The notes under the pieces were generated by a model. That model was not told where the DNA came from, did not search any database, and saw only the letters and a program-made list of their open reading frames with translations. From the NCBI RefSeq assembly GCF_020707215.1, contig NZ_JAJFET010000001.1, positions 806,001 through 870,000 of the forward strand: a stretch of DNA of 64,000 bases, in the 5' to 3' direction. The stretch comes from Sphingomonas sp. PL-96 (GTDB taxonomy: Bacteria; Pseudomonadota; Alphaproteobacteria; Sphingomonadales; Sphingomonadaceae). This document shows positions 23,501-29,434 of the stretch, piece after piece (the stretch's first letter is position 1; the number at the start of each line of letters is the position of its first letter). Both the position numbers and the translations under genes were made by a program.

Positions 23501-23581
23501 ACCATTGCCAACGCACCGCTCTATTCCGGCTACGACTATGTCGGTCGTTCGTTCTTCGCGAACGCCAACATCAAGTTCTGA
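20561..23581 (+). CDS. large TonB-dependent outer membrane receptor
   Basis: A 1006-residue TonB-dependent receptor, longer than the one at 8.4-10.9 kb and only distantly similar to it. The signal peptide ends near FAQ (about residue 26). A TonB-box-like EITVTGSRIRR precedes a strong plug domain (about 60-185) with IGLRGLGPSRTLTLLNGRRL, RIEVLKAGASSVYGSD and AGVVNIIT. The remainder is the barrel, ending in ANIKF. The extended plug motif is that of receptors often used for plant-derived oligosaccharides and similar ligands in sphingomonads, but no catabolic neighbour confirms this. The start is a GTG at 20561 with a weak GGGGG upstream. A palindrome and an AT-rich inverted repeat precede it; an intrinsic terminator follows. 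Confidence 0.93.
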   Translation: MKSCHLYAAAALLPLAIASAVPGFAQSAVSPDPTQVPEDAESPESPRAKAAPDAGEITVTGSRIRRDEFSVAEPLTVIGREEITQAGFASPADALQSAAVTQGASQINNAYGGFVTDGGTGANTIGLRGLGPSRTLTLLNGRRLAPGGTRGSLLAADLNVLPNALVERIEVLKAGASSVYGSDAVAGVVNIITDNALRGLQLDMQTNVPEVGAGIDRRVSASFGFQADRLSVVGSLEYRKRDALARKDVSFFDCPIGGFLNGEGSEFGSGDAYPVGDPRNCYTIDNGGVTINTLGLPTRDAIGRTSGAVGRFNRFVPAPGVTTGPFPGYLGVGSYDRDSYDPEQEEEPLITGQKTYTGYLSATYKLNALGDAEVYGEVLATRRKSSSPLYRQLSLDYLQGSPLLPESIRDGVFANPTETSSGQNIAARAFIGYGLTSSNQTVDYVRASGGIRGDFFFPKWRYDAYVGKSWNDGTYEAESFLTDRLANSLNVVANGDGTFSCASLASNPNCVAAPALSAAVIGGDLPEAFRNYIVANTIGKTQFRETTYAFNIDGPLFALPGGDVQLALGVEHRRQSINDQPDPNSVNGNLFGLTAATPTVGKDNVKEAFGEIFVPLLADKPFFYRLNFTGSARFTDYASYGSDWTYKIAAEWEPFRGLGFRGSYGTSYRAPALAEQYLGATSGFLSTNSDPCSALPAAGDQSPVQQIYARNCASIGLPADFEQRNSVQTFRVGGAEAGLSAETSTNWTVGAVVRPPLPDSVGSLSLSLDYFDIKVDNGVSDLSGSVILARCYGAENFNPTEGLCRFVERDANNGLVVTSSYVNLSENIVKGFEFNGRYARDLFGGRFILNAGVTKYTEQSTRLFPEEYLADANGTLTSPDWVGNFDATFRFDAVTIRYGLDWIDGDHSKTYEYFAFDNVTGITDPETVQAYRDNYYLEADDYFLHSLSAQFNVEKRLQLTVGVRNMLNTKPPRITATGYTTIANAPLYSGYDYVGRSFFANANIKF

Positions 23582-23603
23582 TCTTGTAATCTTCGATCAG
23601 CGA

Positions 23604-23630
23604 ATGGCCCCGAGCAATCGGGGCCATTTT
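23604..23630 (+). terminator. intrinsic terminator of receptor gene
   Basis: ATGGCCCCGA...TCGGGGCCAT is a perfect stem followed by TTTT, 23 bases after the stop codon. Confidence 0.92.
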
Positions 23631-23681
23631 CGTTTGCGGAGGCTTCCCCGCGGCTGGCACGCACTTCGCGAGCCGCCGCCC

Positions 23682-24377
23682 TTACCCCAGGGTATCAATC
23701 CACCCCGGCAGTTCGGCCAGGCTCGCCAGCTGGCGGAAGCGCGGATGGTCGATGGGCAGCCGGCCGTTCTCGTGCGCCCAGGCGCCCTCCTGCGGGATGA
23801 ACGCCGCCCAGGCGCCCGCTTCCAGCGCGGGGTTGATGTCGGAGCGCAGCGAGTCGCCCGCCATCACCGCTTCGTATGGCGCGACACCCTCCTTCGCGAA
23901 CAACCGCCGAAAGGTGTCGGGCGTCTTGTCGCTCACGATCTCGATGCCGCTGAACCGGTCGCCCAGACCAGAGGCAGCAAGCTTCGCTTCCTGATGGAGC
24001 AGGTCGCCCTTGGTCACCAGCACCAGCCGCGCGCGCTCGGCAAGCTGCTCCAGCGTATCGGCAATGCCCTCGAACAGCTCGACCGGGTGCGACAGCAACG
24101 CACGACCCGCCGCCAGGATATCGGCGATCAGCGCGCGGGGCAGCGGATCGCCGGCAAGCTCCGCGGCGGTCTCGATCATCGACAGGGTGAAGCCCTTGGC
24201 GCCATAGCCGTACAGCTTCAAGTTGCGGCTCTCGCACGCATTCAGCCGCTCGCGTGCGATGTCGCGCGCCGCGAACGGCTCGATCAGCGCGAGCAGCGCT
24301 TCTTCCGTCGCGTTGAAGTGGCGCATGTTGTGCCACAGCGTGTCGTCGGCATCGAGGCAGATGAGCTGGATCGTCAT
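23682..24377 (-). CDS. HAD-superfamily phosphatase
   Basis: A 231-residue haloacid-dehalogenase-type hydrolase. Motif I is LICLDADDTLW with the nucleophile and acid/base Asp pair, motif II is the Thr in LVLVTKGD, the Lys of motif III is in VSDKTPDTF, and motif IV is MAGDSLRSDINPA. A helical cap lies between motifs I and II (about residues 20-90), the subclass I arrangement. The substrate is unknown; it may be a small phosphorylated metabolite such as a nucleotide or glycolate phosphate. It is divergent from the lipoprotein pair across 113 bases, and its stop lies next to the receptor terminator. Confidence 0.88.
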   Translation of the reverse strand: MTIQLICLDADDTLWHNMRHFNATEEALLALIEPFAARDIARERLNACESRNLKLYGYGAKGFTLSMIETAAELAGDPLPRALIADILAAGRALLSHPVELFEGIADTLEQLAERARLVLVTKGDLLHQEAKLAASGLGDRFSGIEIVSDKTPDTFRRLFAKEGVAPYEAVMAGDSLRSDINPALEAGAWAAFIPQEGAWAHENGRLPIDHPRFRQLASLAELPGWIDTLG

Positions 24378-24490
24378 GGCCGGAACGATACCGCCGCCTG
24401 CGCCCGGCAGGAAAGATGCGGCGAACCGCTGGCCGCGCCGTCCGGGGCAGGGTGGTTGAGCCGCCCGCCGGCTTCGCCCATAAGCCTGGT

Positions 24491-25012
24491 ATGCGCCGTA
24501 TCGTTCTCATCCTGCCGCTCTTGGTCCTTACCCAGTGCGTTGCCCCTTCCGCTCCGCCGCCGGGGCCGCCGCCCCCGCCGCCAGCACCCGTGGCTGCGCC
24601 CGTTCCGGTTGCGCCGCGCCCGGTCGGCGACTGGCGAGACTGGCCGGTGACGCCCGGCACCTGGCGCTATGCACAGGAAGGGCAGGGCTCGGTGGCTTCC
24701 TTCGGCGCTGCCGGAGCCGCGCCGCTGCTGACGCTGCGGTGCGACCGTGCGCGTCGCCAAGTCACGCTCACCCGCACCGGGTCGGCCGCCGCTGGAAGCG
24801 CGCTCACCGTCCGCACGTCGAGCACGTCGCGCACGCTGCCGGTCACGGCCGGTACCGGCACGGTGGCTGCAGCACTTCCGGCGCAGGACTCGCTGCTCGA
24901 CGCCATGGGCTTCAGCCGCGGTCGCTTTATCGTCGATCTGCCCGGCCAGACCGCGCTGGTGGTGCCGGCCTGGGCCGAGGTGCTGCGCCTGACGGAAGAC
25001 TGCCGCAGCTGA
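24491..25012 (+). CDS. putative lipoprotein, first of tandem pair
   Basis: A 173-residue exported lipoprotein with signal MRRIVLILPLLVLTQC, the Cys at residue 16 lying in an LTQC lipobox. A Pro/Ala-rich linker (about residues 17-45) leads to a compact domain with WRDWPVTPGTWRY, LTLRCDRARRQVTLTRTG and a final LRLTEDCR. The domain aligns with the next gene's product over its whole length (LRCDxARR, about 20 residues to a hydrophobic core, then a terminal ECR/DCR), so the pair is a tandem duplication. The function is unknown. I choose the ATG at 24491 because it gives a proper signal peptide; its stop overlaps the next ATG (TGATG). Confidence 0.82.
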   Translation: MRRIVLILPLLVLTQCVAPSAPPPGPPPPPPAPVAAPVPVAPRPVGDWRDWPVTPGTWRYAQEGQGSVASFGAAGAAPLLTLRCDRARRQVTLTRTGSAAAGSALTVRTSSTSRTLPVTAGTGTVAAALPAQDSLLDAMGFSRGRFIVDLPGQTALVVPAWAEVLRLTEDCRS

Positions 25013-25542
25013 TGCGCAGGCGCGCGGGGCTGCTGGCGCTCGCGCTTGCCGGCTGTTCGGGCGAGCAGCCGGCCCCGGCGCCCAGCCCGACACCGCAGCC
25101 GACCCCCAGCGCGACGCGCGCAGTGGTCGATCGAGCGCCGCTGGCCCCGGGGGAACTGCCCGCGCCCGAACTCGCCGGCATTGCACCCGCCGCGGGACGC
25201 TGGTCCTCGGGCGGCGGGTACACACGCTTCGTCGATGCGGGCGGCACCGGTGCCTTTGCGCTGCGCTGCGACTCCGCACGGCGGGAGCTCGTCTTTCTGC
25301 GCAGCGGCACCGCCGATGGGGGCGCGATGCTGCGCATCGTCACCGGCATGGCTGCCGCCTCTTATCCCGCCGCGACCATGGGGCGCCGGGTGGAAGCGCG
25401 CGCGGGCATCGACGACCGCTTTCTGGCCGCGCTGCAAGCGGCCAAGGGGACGATCGGCGTTTCGCTGGGGGAGGGGCCAGTGCTGGCGGTTGCAGCCGAT
25501 CCGGCGATCGGCGCCGTGATCCGCGAGTGCCGCCGGCCCTGA
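25012..25542 (+). CDS. putative lipoprotein, second of tandem pair
   Basis: A 176-residue lipoprotein paralogous to the preceding gene. The signal is MRRRAGLLALALAGC with the lipid-attachment Cys at about residue 15. A Pro/Thr linker follows, then the shared domain with AAGRWSSGGGYTRF, FALRCDSARRELVFLRSGT and a final AVIRECRRP. The two conserved Cys of the mature domain (LRCD and ECR) match those of the first copy and could form a disulfide. It is coupled to its sibling by a TGATG overlap. No function is assigned to either. Confidence 0.82.
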   Translation: MRRRAGLLALALAGCSGEQPAPAPSPTPQPTPSATRAVVDRAPLAPGELPAPELAGIAPAAGRWSSGGGYTRFVDAGGTGAFALRCDSARRELVFLRSGTADGGAMLRIVTGMAAASYPAATMGRRVEARAGIDDRFLAALQAAKGTIGVSLGEGPVLAVAADPAIGAVIRECRRP

Positions 25543-25574
25543 CCTCGGGCAGGCGCAAGAAGGTCGTGGAATTC

Positions 25575-25604
25575 GCCCTGCATTACAAGTCTTGTTTGCA
25601 GGGC
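25575..25604. promoter_or_regulatory. 30-bp near-perfect palindrome upstream of mini-gene
   Basis: GCCCTGCA-TT-ACAAG-T-CTTGT-T-TGCAGGGC. The arms are perfect apart from the offset TT/T. It overlaps CTTGTT, a possible -35 with CACAAT 18 bases downstream, so it could be an operator of the transcript carrying the mini-ORF; alternatively it could be a 3' hairpin of the lipoprotein pair. Confidence 0.5.
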
Positions 25605-25680
25605 CGCGCTGGCACACAATCCTCTCGTGATCGCAGCAGTGGTCACGGTTTAGCTCAACTTGCGAAAGGAGGTGATCCGA

Positions 25681-25737
25681 TGTCTCATGGTTCAGCAATG
25701 GGGTCGGTTCAGTTCGTTCGGGAGACGCGCCGCTGAT
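25681..25737 (+). CDS. 18-codon mini-ORF with near-complete anti-16S ribosome binding site
   Basis: The ORF encodes MSHGSAMGSVQFVRETRR. It is preceded by AAAGGAGGTGATCC, which complements the 3' end of 16S rRNA over its whole length, with the ATG directly after one more base. I know no stronger Shine-Dalgarno in the window. Its codons (TCT, CAT, GGT, TCA, GCA, GTT) are unlike the GC-ending usage of neighbouring genes, suggesting selection at the RNA level. The ORF is followed by structured sequence and a terminator. I do not recognise the peptide. It may be a true small protein, a leader peptide or a ribosome-trapping element. Confidence 0.5.
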
Positions 25738-25863
25738 CGGCTGCCTGGTCGTATGACCGGGCATCGAACTGCGGCTCGCATGGTCTCCCGGGCTGGAGCT
25801 TCCGGCCGCTGACCATGCTTGAGGTCGCCGGGCCCCCGAGGGGGCTCGGCGACCTCTTTCATA
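25738..25863 (+). ncRNA. structured 3' part of mini-gene transcript with terminator
   Basis: Downstream of the mini-ORF come a small hairpin (CTGGTC/GACCGG), a longer one closed by GCATGGTC and GACCATGC, and then a 16-bp terminator stem (GAGGTCGCC with GGCGACCTC, continued by GGGCCCC with GGGGCTC, 25821-25859) followed by TTTC. With the palindrome and mini-ORF this makes an independent unit of about 260 bases in the 400-base gap 25543-25942. There is no resemblance to an RNA family that I can name. Confidence 0.5.
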
Positions 25864-25942
25864 TGCGCGATCGATGGGCGCGCGGCACGGGCTTCCCCCG
25901 ACCCGGAAAGCCGCTAGGGTGCGGACGAAAGGACACCCGCAC

Positions 25943-27199
25943 TTGAACCGCACCGGAATCGTCGAGACCGTTCGCGCCGCCTCTCCATCGCAGGCCGATG
26001 CCGCCGGGGAGGCCCTGCCGGAGCTGCTGGAGGCCTCCATCAAGGACGAGCTGCGGCGTGACCGGCTGCTCGCCGCGCTGACGCTGATTGCGGGCGCGGG
26101 GCTGTTCCTGGCGCTTCCCTTCGCGCTCAAGGCCGGATCGCAGTTCTTTCTGCCACTCACCGCTGCCATCGTGATTGCGATCGCGCTGGTGCCGCTGCTC
26201 GAATGGCTGGAGCGACGCCGCCTGCCGGCACCACTCGCGGCTTTCGTCTGCGTGCTGCTGTTCCTGATCGTCGCCAATGGCGCGATCGCGTCGATCGTGC
26301 TGCCGGCCTGGGGCTGGGCGGAAATTTTGCCTGAACGCATCGATCGCGTGCAGCAGAACATCGCGCCGCTGATCGACTTCTACTCCAACCTGGAGCGGTT
26401 CGTGAACGAGCTGCTCGCCAATGTCGCCAACACGCCGGTGCGGCAGGGTGGAGCGACCACGACCGAACGTCCGGCCTCGCTGCTCGATTTCACCGCCAGC
26501 ACGGCGCCCTCCGCGCTGATCGAGATGTTCTTCGCGATCCTGGTGATCTATTTCTTTCTGGCCGGCTGGACCCGGCTCCGGCGCTCGGCGATCACCAGCC
26601 GGAACAGCTTTGGCGGCGCCATGGCGACGGCGCGCGTCATCCAGGACGTGGTCGACTTCACCTCCGCCTATCTCGGCACCATCTCGTTCATCAACCTGAC
26701 GCTTGGGGCGCTGGTGGCGGCGGCACTGTGGTTCGTGGGCATGCCGACGCCGCTGATGTGGGGCGGCATCGTCGCGGTGCTCAACTATGTCCCCTATTTC
26801 GGACCGATCCTGTCGGCGGCGCTGCTGGCGCTGGGCGGCCTGATGACCTTTACCGACGTGTGGTGGGCGCTGCTGCCGGCTGCGATCATGGTCGGGGCGC
26901 ATCTGGTGGAGGCGAACGTCGTCACGCCGCTGATCGTCGGTCACCGCCTGACCATCAGCCCGCTGATGATCCTGGTCGCGCTCAGCTTCTGGGGATGGGT
27001 GTGGGGAACGCCCGGTGCACTGCTGGCCGTGCCGCTGCTGATCATCATCCAGACGGTCGTGCGCGCCGCGGGCAAGCCCGACATCGCCGGTTTCCTGTTC
27101 GAACATGGCACGCTGGTGAAGGACGCGGTGCCGCCGGGCACGCCCGTACAGACCGGGGCTTCGCCGTTCGCGGACAAGGCGAGCGACAAAGCCGATTGA
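25943..27199 (+). CDS. AI-2E family transporter (PerM-like permease)
   Basis: A 418-residue inner-membrane protein of the AI-2E/PerM family with seven to eight membrane segments. These include the early pair (about residues 30-80), the segment ALIEMFFAILVIYFFLAGW, and a C-terminal block with GGIVAVLNYVPYFGPI and GALLAVPLLIIIQTV. NYVPYFGP is the family signature. Members export diverse small molecules or act as Na+/H+ antiporters; the substrate here is unknown. The TTG at 25943 has AAAGGA at good spacing; an in-frame ATG at 25874 lies only about 11 bases after the mini-gene terminator and lacks a clear Shine-Dalgarno. The first tRNA-Asp promoter begins inside its stop codon. Confidence 0.88.
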   Translation: MNRTGIVETVRAASPSQADAAGEALPELLEASIKDELRRDRLLAALTLIAGAGLFLALPFALKAGSQFFLPLTAAIVIAIALVPLLEWLERRRLPAPLAAFVCVLLFLIVANGAIASIVLPAWGWAEILPERIDRVQQNIAPLIDFYSNLERFVNELLANVANTPVRQGGATTTERPASLLDFTASTAPSALIEMFFAILVIYFFLAGWTRLRRSAITSRNSFGGAMATARVIQDVVDFTSAYLGTISFINLTLGALVAAALWFVGMPTPLMWGGIVAVLNYVPYFGPILSAALLALGGLMTFTDVWWALLPAAIMVGAHLVEANVVTPLIVGHRLTISPLMILVALSFWGWVWGTPGALLAVPLLIIIQTVVRAAGKPDIAGFLFEHGTLVKDAVPPGTPVQTGASPFADKASDKAD

Positions 27200-27218
27200 C
27201 AGCCCCCGGCACCTCGCT

Positions 27219-27224
<6 letters not shown>
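27196..27224 (+). promoter_or_regulatory. promoter of first tRNA-Asp gene
   Basis: TTGACA (27196-27201, overlapping the stop of the upstream gene) and TAGAGG (27219-27224), spaced 17 bases, 18 bases before the tRNA. Confidence 0.7.
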
Positions 27225-27369
<145 letters not shown>

Positions 27370-27485
27370 CCTTCCCAGCATTGGCTTTTTACCGCACCGG
27401 CGACGCTGTGCGCGCGTGATCGCCCGCGTTCGGTACGGGTCCGAAACTTTTTCACGGAAATCGTACTCCGAAGGGCAATCTGGCT

Positions 27486-27508
27486 TTGACAGGTCCGGAT
27501 TGCTCGCC

Positions 27509-27514
<6 letters not shown>
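27486..27514 (+). promoter_or_regulatory. promoter of second tRNA-Asp gene
   Basis: TTGACA (27486-27491) and TAGAGC (27509-27514), again spaced 17 bases and 18 bases before the tRNA. The -35 regions of the two copies are otherwise not homologous over a long stretch, although the hexamer is the same. Confidence 0.7.
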
Positions 27515-27659
<145 letters not shown>

Positions 27660-27707
27660 ACTTCCACATCGACGGGTTGGCAGGCGTTGCTCGCTGCGCC
27701 TCAATTG

Positions 27708-27794
27708 GGTTCCTGCGAAGGCAGGAGCCCAGAGTACCACGAGCGAACGATCGTTGGTCGGCTTGGCCCTGGATCCCTGCCCTCGCAGGAATAT
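27708..27794 (+). repeat. dispersed composite palindrome, full copy
   Basis: Left arm GTTCCTGCGAAGGCAGGAGC and CCAGAGTACCACG; right arm CTTGGCCCTGGATCCCTGCC and TCGCAGGAAT. It lies between the second tRNA and the convergent DUF2842 gene. Confidence 0.75.
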
Positions 27795-27835
27795 GGCGGG
27801 CGAGGAAAGGCCGCGTGTCCCTTCGAGCCCCAAGC

Positions 27836-28045
27836 TCAGCGCCGCCAGCGGCCCGTCTCCATCCACCGCAGCGCCGGCTTCAGCGGCGCGATCCACGCGA
27901 CCCCGGCAACCCCATAGACCAGCATCTGCACCAGCGCGGGCAGGGCGCCGATCCACGGGGACAGGCTCGCCACCGCGACCAGCCAGAACAGGATGAACGC
28001 CAGGATGGCCAGCATCCCCACGGGTTTGCGCCAGGTCGGTTGCAT
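27836..28045 (-). CDS. DUF2842 domain small membrane protein
   Basis: A 69-residue protein with two transmembrane segments (about 12-30 and 37-56) and the DUF2842 pattern RKPVGMLAILAFILFWLVAV, then VAGVAWIAPLKPALRWME. The family is alphaproteobacterial and uncharacterised. It overlaps the stop of the 5-formyl-THF cyclo-ligase gene by one base (TGATG) and so is translationally coupled to it. Confidence 0.88.
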   Translation of the reverse strand: MQPTWRKPVGMLAILAFILFWLVAVASLSPWIGALPALVQMLVYGVAGVAWIAPLKPALRWMETGRWRR

Positions 28046-28599
28046 CAGCGGTGCTCCGGCAGGTGCAGGGCCTGCTCTGTGAGGATGGCGTGCAGCGGCA
28101 CGTCCCAAGGATCGGCGGGAAGTTCGGGCACCTGCTGCACCGACCAGGCGAGCCCCAGCCGCCAGGCGCCCCCATGCTGCGCGAACGCCCGATCGTAGAA
28201 GCCGGCTCCCTGGCCCAGTCGGTTGAGCGTCGAATCGAATCCCACCAGCGGCGTCAGGATCACGTCCGGCGCCACCACGGGCGCGCTGCGCGACGGCTGG
28301 CGCAGCCCCATCGGGCCCGCCTCGATCGCGGTGTCCGCGTCCCAGCGCAGGAACTCCATCGGCGTCGCCCGATCCGCCACCCAGGCGAGCGCCAGCACGC
28401 AGCCGGCCTCCCGCGCGGCATCGACCAGCGGGGCGGGGTCCGCCTCGCTTCCGATCGGCAGGTAGCTGGCAACCACGACGCCCGGCGCCAGCCGCGCACG
28501 CAGCACATCGGGCACGGGCAGCCGCGGGCGATGCTCGGTGAAGAACCGGTCGCGGGCGGCGCGCAGCTGCGCGCGCAGGGCCTTTTTGTCGAGAGTCAT
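28045..28599 (-). CDS. fau: 5-formyltetrahydrofolate cyclo-ligase
   Basis: A 184-residue ATP-dependent enzyme that converts 5-formyl-THF into 5,10-methenyl-THF. Family motifs are the N-terminal KKALRAQLRAARDRF, VASYLPIGSEADP, the ATP/substrate loop VGFDSTLNRLGQGAGFYDRA and a C-terminal LAWSVQQVPELPADPWDVPL with the expected Asp/His region. It follows zapA and the 6S RNA on the same strand; this zapA-ssrS-fau order is widely conserved in proteobacteria and helps to identify all three. The gene often affects persistence and folate balance in species where it was tested. Confidence 0.95.
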   Translation of the reverse strand: MTLDKKALRAQLRAARDRFFTEHRPRLPVPDVLRARLAPGVVVASYLPIGSEADPAPLVDAAREAGCVLALAWVADRATPMEFLRWDADTAIEAGPMGLRQPSRSAPVVAPDVILTPLVGFDSTLNRLGQGAGFYDRAFAQHGGAWRLGLAWSVQQVPELPADPWDVPLHAILTEQALHLPEHR

Positions 28600-28611
28600 C
28601 GGGGGGAGCGG

Positions 28612-28776
28612 GTGGCGGGACCGCCGTGGCCGTTGGCCGGGTTATCCACTGACGCACGGTACGTCAGGTGGGGACCATGTGCTTTGGACCAGGATCCTAG
28701 CAGGGACAGCCCCCATTGGATGATGAATAGCCTCAGGGATAATAAAGGCTCGTACCGGGCAGTGCCCGCCGAGGAC
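28612..28776 (-). ncRNA. ssrS: 6S RNA
   Basis: The zapA-fau spacer holds a sequence of about 165 nt able to fold like 6S RNA, the RNA mimic of an open promoter that binds housekeeping RNA polymerase. The ends GGCGGG(C)ACTGCC and GGCGGTCCCGCC pair over 12 positions with one bulge. A central poorly paired region and an apical stem flanked by TGGGG and CCCCA follow. A hairpin CTGACG-TACCGTG-CGTCAG sits near the 3' strand of the bubble, as in other 6S RNAs. Position between zapA and fau is the usual ssrS location. The exact ends are estimates. Confidence 0.75.
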
Positions 28777-28780
28777 CAAC

Positions 28781-29107
28781 TTAGGCGACGTGGTCGCGAT
28801 CCTCAAGGGCTGCAGCGACTGCTTCCAGCCGTTCGGCGATTTCATCCAGCAGATCCTGCGGCAGTTCGGGCTCTTGCGGCGCCGGCGCAGCGGGTGCGGG
28901 TGTCCGGTCGCGCTCGTCCAGCTCATCTGCCAGCATCAGCCCGATCAGCAGCAGCGTGCGCTCCGCCGATGTGCCGGCCGACGCACGCATCGCCGCCGGG
29001 GCATGGCGCTGCAGCCGCTCGACGAGCGCCAGCAGATGCGGCTCCTCGCCATCGCGGCAGGCGACGCTGTGCGAGCGGTTGGCGATGGTGAAGCTGACCT
29101 GCGCCAT
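28781..29107 (-). CDS. zapA: cell division protein ZapA
   Basis: A 108-residue FtsZ-associated protein that cross-links protofilaments at midcell. The N-terminal globular part reads VSFTIANRSHSVACRDGEE and then LLALVERLQRHAPA; the central helix has ERTLLLIGLMLADELDE, which is the typical ZapA dimer/coiled-coil region. A Pro/Ala spacer and a final Glu/Leu-rich helix follow. It is coupled by TGATG to the small coiled-coil gene upstream, and the 6S RNA begins right after its stop. Confidence 0.93.
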   Translation of the reverse strand: MAQVSFTIANRSHSVACRDGEEPHLLALVERLQRHAPAAMRASAGTSAERTLLLIGLMLADELDERDRTPAPAAPAPQEPELPQDLLDEIAERLEAVAAALEDRDHVA

Positions 29108-29310
29108 CAGGCGTCTCCCTCCGCAGTGCCTTCATCGCTGGCGATCACCTGGTCGAGGGCGGCGATCGCCTCCGCCATGCTCGTGCGCAGCGCCGCGTGG
29201 CGATGCTCCAGCGAGTCGGTGGCAGCCAGGCGCGCGCGTGCCGCCGCCTCGATCCGCGCAAGCGCAGCGTCGATGCGCGAAAGGCCGGGGTTCGCTTGGG
29301 GCTGGTCCAT
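29107..29310 (-). CDS. small coiled-coil protein upstream of zapA
   Basis: A 67-residue, mostly helical and probably coiled-coil protein (SRIDAALARIEAAARARLAA, then SMAEAIAALDQVI). It has no membrane segment. Its coupling to zapA suggests a role at the division site, perhaps as a partner of ZapA, similar in logic to ZapB, but there is no recognisable homology. The ATG at 29310 starts MDQPQANPG. The opposite-strand tkt gene begins 125 bases away. Confidence 0.72.
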   Translation of the reverse strand: MDQPQANPGLSRIDAALARIEAAARARLAATDSLEHRHAALRTSMAEAIAALDQVIASDEGTAEGDA

Positions 29311-29434
29311 GGTCCCCGGATAAGGAGGGGGAACCGTCGCGGCAAGCACGGCTCGCCGGTTGACGAAGGCGGGTCGCCGCCCCAAAGGCGAGCCAAGCGC
29401 GGCCACCGGCGCCGCGTGCCTGCAAGGAAGATTG

